From JBJXHB01 sp046160725 (GTDB lineage: Bacteria; Pseudomonadota; Gammaproteobacteria; Burkholderiales; Burkholderiaceae_C), in assembly GCA_046160725.1 (NCBI GenBank), contig JBJXHB010000099.1:1-13963 (forward strand): a DNA stretch of 13,963 nt. Direction: 5' to 3'. A model generated the notes under the pieces. It was not told the origin of the DNA. It saw only the letters and a program-made list of their open reading frames with translations, and ran no database searches. Positions 1-8,036 of the stretch are shown in pieces (position 1 is the stretch's first letter; each line of letters begins with the position of its first letter). The position numbers and the translations under genes are program-made.

Positions 1-1114
1 CCACGTACGGCTGCAAATTGGCATCGTCCAGCATGAACGCGACAAACTTCTTGGCCGCGTCCTTGTTCTTGGCACCCGAGAAAATGACGCCGGTCTTGAC
101 CGCCGACCGATAGGTCATCTTCGAGCCATCGGGCTTGCTGGGGAAGCCCGCGGTGGCGATCTTCTGCTCGTAGTTGGCCTTTGCGGTGTCCCGCTGGGCT
201 TGCGTCAGCGTCTGGTTGTTCATGTCGTCCAGCCACTTCGCTGCGATCGAGATCGTTGCGTTGTGGGTCAGCACGATCGTCTTGTTGTGGAACGCGACGT
301 TGTTGTCCGGGTCCTTCCAGTTGGTGGACGACGGCGGGGTGCAGCCCTTGCCGTATGCCGCGCTGTAGTCGTTCATGGCGTTGATCAGGCCCTGGCGCAC
401 GGCCGGGTCGTCGACCAGCACCTTGCCGGAGTCGCTGACCAGCTTGATGTTGTAGGCGTCCATGAAGGTCAGGAACGAGTAGAACGTATCGCTGGAATCG
501 ACGCCCATCGGAAAGCCGGTGCCGAACGCGCGGTTGCCGGACTTCTGCCGGTAGGCCGGCTGGACCTTGTCGCACCAGAAGCTCCAGTACTCCTTCCAGG
601 TCTTGGGAATGTCGGTGTCCTTGAACCCGGCCTCAGCGAGCATGTCCTTCCAGGACTGGATATGCATCGTCTGCTGCTTGATCGGATAGGCGTAGTAAGC
701 CCGGCTCTGCGTCGCGTTGTTGTAGAGGAACGTGGTGGCCAGGGCCGCCGGCTCGAACTTGCTGCGGATCGGGTCGATGATCGACGACACGTCTTCCAGC
801 TTGCCTTCATAGGCCCACTTGGCCGTGACCTGGAAGTCGAAGACGTCGCCATAGGCGACATCGGGTGGGTTGTTGGCGTCCAGCGCGGCCACGGCCTTCG
901 GGATGGCCTCCTGCGGCGCGTACAGCGACAGGTCGACCTTGATCTTCGGATACTTGGCTTCGAACTTCTTGATCGCCGCGAACAGGGCGTCGTCCTCGGC
1001 CTTGTAGAAGCCCTTGGCCCACCAGACGGTGACCTTCTCTTGGGCCGCGGCGGGGCCGGCGGCCATCATGCCGACACCGACAAGGGCGCCGGTCAACCAT
1101 GTTTTCAGATGCAT
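1..1114 (-). CDS. ABC transporter extracellular solute-binding protein (family 1, probably sugar), partial: C-terminus off the left edge
   Basis: Reads leftward from ATG at 1114-1112 and is still open at base 1; 371 residues are visible. The start has a GAGGAG ribosome binding site 8 nt upstream. Residues 1-24 look like a Sec signal peptide: K4, a hydrophobic stretch rich in A/G/V/M, then an A-A-A cleavage site before Q25. The mature part begins KVTVWW and continues with KKFEAKYPKIKVD and NNPPDVAYGD, the opening pattern of periplasmic family-1 solute-binding proteins, which capture a ligand for an ABC importer. Such proteins are usually about 410-440 residues, so most of the gene is here. Two cysteines (C181, C258) could form a disulfide in the periplasm. 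Aromatic residues are abundant, as in sugar binders, but the ligand cannot be read from sequence. The permease and ATPase genes would lie left of the window. It is divergent from the dcw cluster and has no visible functional link to it. Confidence 0.9.
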   Translation of the reverse strand, partial: MHLKTWLTGALVGVGMMAAGPAAAQEKVTVWWAKGFYKAEDDALFAAIKKFEAKYPKIKVDLSLYAPQEAIPKAVAALDANNPPDVAYGDVFDFQVTAKWAYEGKLEDVSSIIDPIRSKFEPAALATTFLYNNATQSRAYYAYPIKQQTMHIQSWKDMLAEAGFKDTDIPKTWKEYWSFWCDKVQPAYRQKSGNRAFGTGFPMGVDSSDTFYSFLTFMDAYNIKLVSDSGKVLVDDPAVRQGLINAMNDYSAAYGKGCTPPSSTNWKDPDNNVAFHNKTIVLTHNATISIAAKWLDDMNNQTLTQAQRDTAKANYEQKIATAGFPSKPDGSKMTYRSAVKTGVIFSGAKNKDAAKKFVAFMLDDANLQPYV

Positions 1115-1498
1115 GCGAATGTCTCCTCGAGTGGCGCAGGCCCCATCGGCCAACGGCGTTATGGTATGACGATTGATGGCATGGGCGCCCCGTGCTAACC
1201 CGGCTGCAACGGCTTCAGGCGGTCGGTGCAAATCGCATCTCGAACTGCCAGCCCAGGGCCGGTCAGCGGCGCGTCGGGGCCTTTGGGTCGGCTTGCCGCC
1301 AGGTCCGTAGGTGAAAGTACCTGCTGGACACAACGACAGTCTTGGTTGCAGGAGAATTCTCACCTATCACTTTTGATCCATCTGCCAAGTCATTGGTTTT
1401 ACAGAACAATCTGGCCGGCGCTTGACTTGCGCAATGCCCTCTAAGTTATTGATTTGATTGAATTTTTCGGTCACCGGGTTTGACCGCCGGCAGCTCCG
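1115..1498. other. Divergent intergenic region between the solute-binding protein gene and mraZ
   Basis: About 380 bases hold no convincing gene. The left half is GC-rich like the genome; from about 1320 to 1470 the sequence becomes clearly AT-richer, as expected for promoters. It must contain promoters for both divergent genes. Visible structure: a perfect 10-bp palindrome GAGAATTCTC at 1352-1361, and an AGGTGA (1309-1314) facing a TCACCT (1360-1365) about 45 bp away. On the minus strand a TTGGCA-like hexamer lies near 1384-1389, but I found no matching -10. A 72-codon open frame at 1226-1444 has no recognisable protein character. I see no RNA gene. Confidence 0.6.
1422..1450 (+). promoter_or_regulatory. 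Possible sigma-70 promoter for the mraZ/dcw operon
   Basis: TTGACT at 1422-1427 matches the -35 consensus at five of six positions. With a 17-bp spacer, GTTATT at 1445-1450 is the best aligned -10, but it matches only three of six positions. The element lies in the AT-richer part of the intergenic region and would start transcription near 1457, about 40 bp before the MraZ boxes. That layout, with the operator in the 5' leader, resembles the known mraZ promoter of E. coli. The -35 is good, the -10 weak, so the exact promoter is uncertain. Confidence 0.4.
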
Positions 1499-1533
1499 CG
1501 GGATAAAGTGGAGGCTTACGGGAAATTTTGGGT
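1499..1533 (+). promoter_or_regulatory. MraZ operator: four TGGG-like boxes with 10-bp period
   Basis: Four boxes start at 1499 (CGGGA), 1509 (TGGAG), 1519 (CGGGA) and 1529 (TGGGT), exactly 10 bp apart. A weaker fifth (CGGTG) at 1539 overlaps the mraZ start codon. MraZ of E. coli and other bacteria is known to bind direct TGGGN repeats separated by 5 nt, which gives the same one-turn period, and to repress its own operon. The position, immediately upstream of mraZ, and the spacing make an autoregulatory operator very likely. Binding itself is inferred. The boxes also argue that mraZ starts at 1541 and not at the GTG at 1508, which lies inside them. Confidence 0.75.
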
Positions 1534-1540
1534 CAAAACG

Positions 1541-1972
1541 GTGTTCTTTCAGGGGACCTCAGCGCTGACGCTGGATGGCAAGGGACGGCTCACCGTCTCG
1601 GCGCGCCATCGCGAGGTGCTGCTGGCCAACACCGGCGGCGCGCTGACGCTGACCAAGCATCCACATGGTTGCCTGCTGCTGCTGCCGCGCCCGGCCTGGG
1701 AACGGCTGCGCGAGAACCTCATGAAGCTGCCCATGAGCGCCGAGGGTTGGCGCCGGGTCTTCATCGGGCATGCGGTCGATGTCGAGATGGACAACGCCGC
1801 GCGCATCAACCTGACGCCGGAGCTGAAGGCCGCCGCTGGCCTCGACCGCGAGGTCCTGTTGCGTGGCAACGGCGGCCATCTCGAGCTGTGGGACCCGCGG
1901 CGCTGGGCCACCTACGAGGCCGAGGCCACCGTTGGGCCGATGCCCGAGGCCATCGCCGGCTTCGTCTTCTGA
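1541..1972 (+). CDS. mraZ: MraZ, transcriptional regulator of the dcw cluster
   Basis: 143 residues, the usual length (about 142-152). It has two AbrB-like half-domains with the family signature DxxxR: D12-G-K-G-R16 in the first and D84-N-A-A-R88 in the second. MraZ forms ring-shaped oligomers that bind DNA repeats upstream of the dcw operon and tune its transcription. The GTG start at 1541 is chosen because it gives the conserved beginning (M)FFQG.SALTLDGKGRL; an in-frame GTG at 1508 would add 11 residues and place the operator boxes inside the coding region. The Shine-Dalgarno signal is weak: only GGG at 1530-1532, 8 nt before the start, which is part of the last strong operator box, so binding could also block translation initiation. 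First gene of the operon, 16 nt before rsmH. Confidence 0.95.
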   Translation: MFFQGTSALTLDGKGRLTVSARHREVLLANTGGALTLTKHPHGCLLLLPRPAWERLRENLMKLPMSAEGWRRVFIGHAVDVEMDNAARINLTPELKAAAGLDREVLLRGNGGHLELWDPRRWATYEAEATVGPMPEAIAGFVF

Positions 1973-1988
1973 CCGATCCGGGACATGC

Positions 1989-2906
1989 ATGCATATTCCG
2001 GTCCTGCTCGCCGAAGCGGTCGATGCGCTGTTCACGCGCGACGACGCGCTGTATGTCGATGGCACCTTTGGCCGCGGCGGCCATGCCCGGGCACTGCTGG
2101 CGCGACTGGCGCCGGCCGGCCGGCTGCTGGTGCTGGACAAGGACCCGCAGGCGATTGCGGCCGCCACCGCCCTGGCGCAGACCGATGCGCGGGTGGAGGT
2201 GGTGCATGCGGGGTTCGGTGCGCTGAGCGCGGTGCTGGCCGAGCGCGGCCTGTCGGGCGTCGGAGGCCTGCTGCTGGACCTGGGCGTGAGCTCGCCGCAG
2301 CTGGACGACCCGCTGCGGGGCTTCAGCTTTCGGCACGACGCACCGCTGGACATGCGGATGGACACGACCCGCGGCGAGACCGCGGCCCAGTTCCTGGCGT
2401 ACGCGCCACTGGAGCAGATTGCGGAGGTGATTCGTGACTATGGCGAAGAACGGTTTGCTGTTCCGGTTGCAAAGGCGCTTGTGGCTTGCCGCGAGAGCGG
2501 GCAACCCATACGAACCACCACCGAGCTGGCCCAAGTCGTGGCTGGCGCGGTCAAAACCCGCGAGCCGGGTCAGAACCCTGCAACGCGCACATTTCAGGCT
2601 CTTCGGATTCACGTCAACCGGGAGCTTGAAGAGCTCCGCGAAGTCCTGAACGCGGTGCCCACGCTGCTGCAGCCCGGGGCGCGCCTGGCGGTGATCAGCT
2701 TCCACTCGCTGGAGGACCGCATCGTCAAGCAGGCCATCGTGCGCGAAAGCCGTACCGAGCCCGACCGACGCATGCCGCATGCGCCGCAGCCTGAGCCGCG
2801 GCTTCGCCTGCTCGGCCGCATCCGCCCGGGTCCGACCGAGGTGGCCACCAACCCGCGTGCCCGGTCTGCCCTGCTGCGGGTGGCCGAACGCACCGAGGCG
2901 GCTTGA
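1989..2906 (+). CDS. rsmH: 16S rRNA (cytosine(1402)-N4)-methyltransferase RsmH (MraW)
   Basis: 305 residues, close to the family norm (about 305-315). It methylates N4 of C1402 in 16S rRNA using S-adenosylmethionine, which tunes the ribosomal P site. Visible signatures: D24-GTFGRGGH (SAM-binding loop, 24-32), LVLDKDP (47-53), LLLDLGVSSPQLDDPLRGFSF (95-114), PLDMRMD (119-125), YGEERFA (151-157), PATRTFQALRIHVN (197-210), ISFHSLEDRIVK (236-247) and the C-terminal NPRARSALLRVAERT. ATG at 1989 follows a GGGA ribosome binding site with 5-nt spacing; an ATG four bases earlier is in another frame. Codons 144-218 use far more A/T in third position than the rest of the gene (30 of 75, against 3 of the 47 codons before), although the protein stays typical. 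This suggests a recombined segment. ftsL follows after 10 nt. Confidence 0.97.
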   Translation: MHIPVLLAEAVDALFTRDDALYVDGTFGRGGHARALLARLAPAGRLLVLDKDPQAIAAATALAQTDARVEVVHAGFGALSAVLAERGLSGVGGLLLDLGVSSPQLDDPLRGFSFRHDAPLDMRMDTTRGETAAQFLAYAPLEQIAEVIRDYGEERFAVPVAKALVACRESGQPIRTTTELAQVVAGAVKTREPGQNPATRTFQALRIHVNRELEELREVLNAVPTLLQPGARLAVISFHSLEDRIVKQAIVRESRTEPDRRMPHAPQPEPRLRLLGRIRPGPTEVATNPRARSALLRVAERTEAA

Positions 2907-2916
2907 AGCCGATGCC

Positions 2917-3279
2917 ATGAACCTGCGCGTCAATGCCCTGCTGCTGGTGGCCCTGGTGGCCACCGGCTTGCTGCTGGTGCGCACCGCCTATGACACGCGG
3001 CGCCTGTACGCCGATTTCGAGCGCGCCAAGGACCTGGAGCAGCGCCTGGCCGGTGAGTACAAGCGCCTGGAGGCCGAGGCCCGTGGCGCGGCCACGCACC
3101 TGCGCGTCGAGAAAGAGGCCCGGGCCCGGTTGCAGATGCGGCCGGCCACACCGGCGGTGACCCATGTCGTCGTCGACACCGCACCGGCCGACCCGGCCCG
3201 CAACAAGCCCAGCCCGACACAGCGCCGGGGCGGCGTGGTCGAGGCCGGCGCGGCTGCGGCCTCAGGGGCATCGCCATGA
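2917..3279 (+). CDS. ftsL: Cell division protein FtsL
   Basis: 120 residues, slightly longer than usual for the family (about 90-115). Small bitopic membrane protein: a very short cytoplasmic N-terminus, one transmembrane helix at about residues 5-22 rich in L, V and A, then a periplasmic coiled-coil-like segment at about 30-72 with heptad leucines and many charged residues. The last 45 residues are Pro/Ala/Gly-rich and probably disordered. FtsL binds FtsB and FtsQ and activates FtsW-FtsI at the septum. Sequence conservation in the family is low, so the identification rests on topology, size and position between rsmH and ftsI. ATG at 2917 lies 10 nt after the rsmH stop with a poor ribosome binding site, suggesting translational coupling. 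The stop overlaps the ftsI start (ATGA). Confidence 0.9.
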   Translation: MNLRVNALLLVALVATGLLLVRTAYDTRRLYADFERAKDLEQRLAGEYKRLEAEARGAATHLRVEKEARARLQMRPATPAVTHVVVDTAPADPARNKPSPTQRRGGVVEAGAAAASGASP

Positions 3280-5069
3280 TCGGCTGGCTGCGATCGGGCA
3301 AGCCGGCGCGTCGGGCGCCGGTGCCGAGCCTGCGCTATGCGTCCAGCCCGCTGCTGGCGTCCAAGACGCCGCCGTGGCGCAGCAAGCTGCTGGTGGTGCT
3401 GGTGGGGCTGGGCTTTGCCGGCCTGATCGGGCGCGCCGGCTACGTCCAGCTGGTCCATACCGACTTTTTCCTGATGCAGGGCGAAAAGCGCTATGCCCAC
3501 ACACTGGTCGTGCCCGGCAGTCGTGGCCGGGTGCTGGACCGCAACGGTACCCTGCTGGCCACCAGCGTGCCGGTGCCGTCGATCTGGGCCATACCCAAGG
3601 AGTTCGACCCCAAGCCCGAGCAGCGGCGCGAGCTGCTGCGCCTGCTCGACATGTCCAGCCGCGAGTTGGACGAGCGCCTGGCCGCCGGCAGCGCGGCCTT
3701 CGCGTGGCTGCGGCGACAGGTCGAGCCCGATATCGGCCAGCGCATCGCGGCGCTGAAGATCCGAGGCCTGCACAGCAGCCGCGAGTACCGGCGCCACTAT
3801 CCAGAGGGCGAGGCGGCGGCCCACGTTGTCGGCTTCACCGGGCTGGAGGACCGCGGGCAGGAGGGTATCGAGCTGGCCTTTGACAAGGAGCTGGCCGGGC
3901 GTGATGGCCAGCGCACCGTGGTCAAGGACCGGCTGGGCCGCATCGTGGACGCCATCGGCGACGCGGTGGAGCCGCAGCACGGCCGCGACATCGCGTTGTC
4001 CATCGACTCCAAGGTGCAGTTCTTCGCCTACCAGAAGCTGCGCGACGCCGTCGCCGAGCACAGGGCCAAGGCTGGCAGCGTGGTGGTCATCGACGTGCGC
4101 ACCGGCGAGGTCCTGGCGCTGGCCAACCTGCCGACCTACAACCCGGCCGCCCGCGCCCACCTCACCGGCGCCCAGCTGCGCAACCGTGCGCTGACCGACA
4201 TCTTCGAGCCCGGCTCGACCATGAAGCCGTTCATCGCTGCGCTGGCCCTGGAAAGCGGCCGCGTCACGCCGACCAGCATGATCCAGACGGCGCCGGGCAG
4301 CATCACCATCACCGGCTCCACCATCAAGGATGCCCATCCGCACGGCCTGCTGAGCGTGAACGAGGTGATCCAGAAGTCCAGCAACGTCGGCACGGTGCGC
4401 ATGGCGATGCAGATGCATCCGCGCGAAATGTGGGAGATGTTCAGCGAGGTCGGCTTCGGCGCGCGGCCGCAGCTGCCGTTTCCCGGCGCCGGCAGCGGGC
4501 GCCTGCGGCCCTACAAGACTTGGCGGCCGATCGAGCAGGCGACCATGAGCTACGGCTACGGCCTGAGCGCGTCGCTGACACAGCTGGCGCGGGCCTACAC
4601 CGTGTTCGCACGCGACGGCGAACTGGTGCCGCTGACCATGCTGCGCCATGACGAGACGGTGGCTGGCGTCAAGGTGCTGGAGCCCGGCGTGGCCATCGCG
4701 GTGCGGCGCATGCTGCAGATGGCCGCCGCCGAGGGCGGCACCGCGCCCAAGGCGCAGCGCATCGCCCAGGGCTACAGCGTCGGCGGCAAGACCGGCACGG
4801 CGCACAAGCAGGAGGGCCGGGGCTACAGCACCAACAAGTACCGCAGCTGGTTTGTCGGCATGGCGCCCATCAGCCAGCCGCGCATCGTGGTCGCGGTGAT
4901 GGTCGACGAGCCCAGCGCGGGTCAGCACTACGGTGGCGACGTGGCCGCACCGGTGTTTGCGCAGGTGGTGCAGCAGACCCTGCGGCTGCTCAACGTGGCG
5001 CCGGACCTGGAGGTGCGACCGCAGATCGTGACCCAGGCCTTGCCGGCGGTGCAGGAGAGCTTCCAGTGA
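3276..5069 (+). CDS. ftsI: Septal peptidoglycan transpeptidase FtsI (PBP3)
   Basis: 597 residues, in the normal range for class B penicillin-binding proteins of division. It has a cytoplasmic basic N-terminus, one transmembrane anchor at about 37-57, a PBP-dimerisation domain (about 65-220, with GSRGRVLDRNGTLLA at its start) and a transpeptidase domain (about 250-565). All three penicillin-binding motifs are present: S314-T-M-K317 with the nucleophilic serine, S368-S-N370, and K505-T-G507. It cross-links septal peptidoglycan in the periplasm and works with the glycosyltransferase FtsW. The YGYG motif upstream of the KTG box is also typical of FtsI. ATG at 3276 overlaps the ftsL stop by four bases (ATGA). 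The stop overlaps the GTG start of murE (GTGA), so translation is likely coupled on both sides. Confidence 0.98.
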   Translation: MIGWLRSGKPARRAPVPSLRYASSPLLASKTPPWRSKLLVVLVGLGFAGLIGRAGYVQLVHTDFFLMQGEKRYAHTLVVPGSRGRVLDRNGTLLATSVPVPSIWAIPKEFDPKPEQRRELLRLLDMSSRELDERLAAGSAAFAWLRRQVEPDIGQRIAALKIRGLHSSREYRRHYPEGEAAAHVVGFTGLEDRGQEGIELAFDKELAGRDGQRTVVKDRLGRIVDAIGDAVEPQHGRDIALSIDSKVQFFAYQKLRDAVAEHRAKAGSVVVIDVRTGEVLALANLPTYNPAARAHLTGAQLRNRALTDIFEPGSTMKPFIAALALESGRVTPTSMIQTAPGSITITGSTIKDAHPHGLLSVNEVIQKSSNVGTVRMAMQMHPREMWEMFSEVGFGARPQLPFPGAGSGRLRPYKTWRPIEQATMSYGYGLSASLTQLARAYTVFARDGELVPLTMLRHDETVAGVKVLEPGVAIAVRRMLQMAAAEGGTAPKAQRIAQGYSVGGKTGTAHKQEGRGYSTNKYRSWFVGMAPISQPRIVVAVMVDEPSAGQHYGGDVAAPVFAQVVQQTLRLLNVAPDLEVRPQIVTQALPAVQESFQ

Positions 5070-6619
5070 CGGCGGCACTGCCGGTGCTGCCCGACGTCGC
5101 GGCCGCGCTGGCCTGGCTGCGCGGGCACGGCGCCCGGGCCTTGCGTGCCGACAGCCGAGATGTCCGCGCGGGCGATGCCTTCCTGGCCTGGCCCGGGGCC
5201 AACACCGACGGTCGTCGGCATGTGGCGGCGGCACTGGCCGCCGGCGCCGTTGCTTGCCTGGTGGAGGCCGACGGCGCTCCGGCCGAGCTGACAGGTGACC
5301 CACGGGTCGCCGGTATGGCGGACCTGAAAGGTGTCGCCGGTGAGCTGGCCGCGCAATGGTGGGGCGACCCCAGTGCGCAGCTGTCGGTGCTGGCCGTCAC
5401 CGGCACCAACGGCAAGAGTTCGATCGCCTGGTGGCTGGCGCAGGCCCTGTCGCACCTGGGGCAGCGCTGCGCGGTCATCGGCACGCTGGGCGTGGGCATG
5501 CCACCGCTGCAAACTGGCGACACGGGCCGGATCGAAGCCACCGGCCTGACCACGCCGGACGCGCTGCGGCTGCAGGCCACGCTGCGCGAGCTGGCCGACA
5601 CCGGCCATGCCGCCTGCGCCATGGAGGCATCGTCGATCGGCATCGTCGAGCAGCGCCTGGCCGGCACCCGCATCGCCACGGCGCTGTTCTCCAACTTCAC
5701 CCGTGACCACCTGGACTACCACGGCAGCATGCAGGCCTACTGGCAGGCCAAGCGTGCGCTGTTCGACTGGCCCGGGCTGGGCGCGGCGGTGGTCAACATC
5801 GACGACGAGCATGGGGCTGCCCTGGCCGACGAGCTGGCCGTGCGCCGGCGTCCGGACCTGTGGACCGTATCGATGGCGGCCACGGCGGACGCGGCGTCAT
5901 CGGCACGCCTGTGTGGCGGCGGTCTGCACTATGCGGACGGTGGTCTGGCTTTCGATCTGGTGGAGGCGGGCGACCCTGCCGTGCATCAGGTGCGCAGCCG
6001 CCTGATCGGCGACTACAACGCCCACAACCTGCTGCTGGTGCTGGGCGGCCTGCGTGCCCGGGGTGTGGCCCTGGCCGATGCGGTGGCGGTGGTGCCGCGG
6101 CTGACGCCGGTACCCGGCCGCATGCAGCGCCTGGGCGGCCGCGACGGCCTGCCCGAGGTGGTGGTGGACTATGCGCACACACCGGACGCGCTGGACAAAG
6201 CCCTGTCTGCTCTGCGCCCGTTCGCGCAGGCCCGCAGCGGCCGCCTGTGGTGCGTGTTCGGCTGCGGCGGCGACCGCGACGCGACCAAGCGGCCGCTGAT
6301 GGGCGGCATCGCCGCGCGGCTGGCCGACATCGTCGTGCTGACCAGCGACAACCCGCGCCACGAGAAGCCTGTGCAGATCATCGATCAGATCGCCGCCGGG
6401 CTGCCGGACGGTGCCCAGGTCCGGCGCGAGCCCGACCGCGCCCTGGCCATCGCCCAGGCCGTGCAGCAGGCCGACGGCACGGACGTGCTGCTGCTGGCTG
6501 GCAAGGGCCATGAGGACTATCAGGAGATCGCCGGCCAGCGCCGGCCGTTCTCGGATGTCGGCCATGCCCTGGCCGCCCTGGCACAGCGGCCCCGCGCGGC
6601 GCTGCAGGTGACGCGATGA
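5066..6619 (+). CDS. murE: UDP-N-acetylmuramoyl-L-alanyl-D-glutamate--2,6-diaminopimelate ligase MurE
   Basis: 517 residues. ATP-dependent Mur ligase that adds the third residue to UDP-MurNAc-dipeptide in the cytoplasm. The ATP-binding loop is G113-T-N-G-K117-S. K229 in the YWQAKRALF segment is in the position of the carbamylated lysine. D428-N-P-R431 is the motif that recognises meso-diaminopimelate, so this is the Gram-negative type and not the lysine-adding form. VVVDYAHTPDAL, VFGCGGDRDATKRPLM and LLAGKGHEDYQ are further family landmarks. The start is GTG, overlapping the ftsI stop by four bases. GGAG at 5054-5057, 8 nt upstream, supports it, and the protein aligns with relatives from the first residues. 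The stop overlaps the murF ATG (ATGA). Confidence 0.98.
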   Translation: MTAALPVLPDVAAALAWLRGHGARALRADSRDVRAGDAFLAWPGANTDGRRHVAAALAAGAVACLVEADGAPAELTGDPRVAGMADLKGVAGELAAQWWGDPSAQLSVLAVTGTNGKSSIAWWLAQALSHLGQRCAVIGTLGVGMPPLQTGDTGRIEATGLTTPDALRLQATLRELADTGHAACAMEASSIGIVEQRLAGTRIATALFSNFTRDHLDYHGSMQAYWQAKRALFDWPGLGAAVVNIDDEHGAALADELAVRRRPDLWTVSMAATADAASSARLCGGGLHYADGGLAFDLVEAGDPAVHQVRSRLIGDYNAHNLLLVLGGLRARGVALADAVAVVPRLTPVPGRMQRLGGRDGLPEVVVDYAHTPDALDKALSALRPFAQARSGRLWCVFGCGGDRDATKRPLMGGIAARLADIVVLTSDNPRHEKPVQIIDQIAAGLPDGAQVRREPDRALAIAQAVQQADGTDVLLLAGKGHEDYQEIAGQRRPFSDVGHALAALAQRPRAALQVTR

Positions 6620-8013
6620 CAGCCGTCGCAGCACCCGCCTTCATGACCCTGGCGCAGGCCGCTGCGCTGCTGCCGGGCTGCGCCCTGGTGGGCGACGGCG
6701 GCATTGCCTTGAAGCGCGTGCACAGCGACAGCCGCAGCCTGCTGCCGGGCGACCTGTTCGTGGCACTGGCGGGCGAGCGCTTCGATGGTCACGACTTCCT
6801 GCCGCAGGCACACGCCGCCGGAGCGGTGGCGGCGCTGGCGGTGCGAGGCCTGACGCCGGACGGCATGCCCGGGCTGCAGGTGGCCGACAGCCTGGTGGCG
6901 CTGCAGGCGCTGGCCGCGGCCTGGCGCGCCTCGCTGTCCCCGCAGGTGATCGCGGTGGCGGGAAGCAACGGCAAGACCACCGTCACCCAGATGACCGGCG
7001 CCATCCTGCGCGCCAGCCACGGCCGGGCGGCGCTGTCCACCGACAAGAGCTTCAACAACCACATCGGCGTGCCGTTGACGCTGCTGCGGTTGCGCGCGAC
7101 GCACCGCATCGCGGTGATGGAAGTGGGCACCAACCACCCGGGTGAGATCGCCCGGTTGGCGGCCTGGGTGCGGCCGCAGGTTGCGCTGGTCAACAACGCG
7201 CAGCGCGAGCACCAGGAGTTTCTGCACGGCCTGGAGGCCGTGGCGCGCGAGAACGGTGCGGTGATCGACGCCTTGCCGCCGGACGGCTGCGCGGTGTTTC
7301 CGGCCGACGACGGCCAGACGCCGGTCTGGCAGGGCCTGGCCGGCGGGCGCCGGGTGCTGCGCTTTGGCGCCAGCGGCAGCACCGCCGAGGTGCGCAGTGT
7401 CGGTACCTGGCAGGGCGACCATTGGCGTGTCGACCTGGATACACCCTGGGGCAGCGCCGAGTTCCCGCTCCACGCGCCGGGTGCACACAACCTGCGCAAT
7501 GCCGCCGCGGCCGCGGCGGCAGCGCTGGCCGCCGGTGTCAGCCTGGGCGCGGTGGCCAGCGGCCTGATCGACTTCCGGCCGGTGGCCGGCCGCTCGCGCT
7601 TGGTCACCCTGACCCGCGGTGACGGCAGCATCTACACGCTGCTCGACGACAGCTACAACGCCAACCCGGACTCGGTGCGCGCGGCCATCGACATGCTGGC
7701 CGCCCAGGCGGCACCGCGCTGGCTGGTGCTGGGCGACATGGGCGAGGTCGGCAGCGAAGGCCCGGCGTTCCATGCCGAGGTCGGTGCGTATGCCCGTGAG
7801 CGCGGCATCGCCCAGCTGTGGGCGGTCGGCACGGCCAGCCGTGGCGTGGCCGATGCCTTCGGCGCCGCGGGCTGTCGGCACTTTGCCGACGTGCCGGCGC
7901 TCATCAGCGCACTGGGCGAGGCGCCCCGCTGCGCCAGCGCGCTGGTCAAGGGTTCCCTGTTCATGGGCATGGCTCGCGTCGTGCGGGCCCTGGAGACGGC
8001 GCATGCGGCCTGA
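6616..8013 (+). CDS. murF: UDP-N-acetylmuramoyl-tripeptide--D-alanyl-D-alanine ligase MurF
   Basis: 465 residues, typical length (about 450-470). It adds D-Ala-D-Ala to UDP-MurNAc-tripeptide, the last cytoplasmic step of the peptide stem. Visible features: N-terminal substrate-binding domain with HSDSRSLLPGDLFVALAGERFDGH, ATP loop G116-S-N-G-K120-T-T, TDKSFNNHIGVPLTLL, MEVGTNHPGEI, NNAQREHQEF, and D344-D-S-Y-N-A-N-P351 in the central domain, which is diagnostic for MurF. ATG at 6616 overlaps the murE stop. The gene ends with TGA at 8011-8013, followed by 23 nt before mraY. A run of alanines (about residues 296-307) is family-compatible low complexity in this GC-rich genome. Confidence 0.98.
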   Translation: MTAVAAPAFMTLAQAAALLPGCALVGDGGIALKRVHSDSRSLLPGDLFVALAGERFDGHDFLPQAHAAGAVAALAVRGLTPDGMPGLQVADSLVALQALAAAWRASLSPQVIAVAGSNGKTTVTQMTGAILRASHGRAALSTDKSFNNHIGVPLTLLRLRATHRIAVMEVGTNHPGEIARLAAWVRPQVALVNNAQREHQEFLHGLEAVARENGAVIDALPPDGCAVFPADDGQTPVWQGLAGGRRVLRFGASGSTAEVRSVGTWQGDHWRVDLDTPWGSAEFPLHAPGAHNLRNAAAAAAAALAAGVSLGAVASGLIDFRPVAGRSRLVTLTRGDGSIYTLLDDSYNANPDSVRAAIDMLAAQAAPRWLVLGDMGEVGSEGPAFHAEVGAYARERGIAQLWAVGTASRGVADAFGAAGCRHFADVPALISALGEAPRCASALVKGSLFMGMARVVRALETAHAA

Positions 8014-8036
8014 TGCCATGGAATTGAGGAGACGGC

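Noticed and set aside
200..1198. 332-codon open frame on the plus strand over the solute-binding protein gene
   Set aside because: The opposite strand encodes a coherent secreted binding protein with signal peptide and ribosome binding site. This frame is Arg/Val/Gly-rich and has no family features.
1226..1444. 72-codon open frame in the divergent intergenic region
   Set aside because: No ribosome binding site or protein signature; it overlaps the likely promoter and differs in base composition along its length, so it is probably chance.
1508..1540. Upstream GTG start for mraZ
   Set aside because: It would add 11 residues not seen in the family and would put the MraZ boxes inside the coding region; the GTG at 1541 gives the conserved start.
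2988..5303. 771-codon open frame on the minus strand across ftsL, ftsI and murE
   Set aside because: It runs antisense to genes with intact catalytic motifs. The translation is His/Arg/Ala-rich with no domain, as expected from the complement of GC-rich codons.
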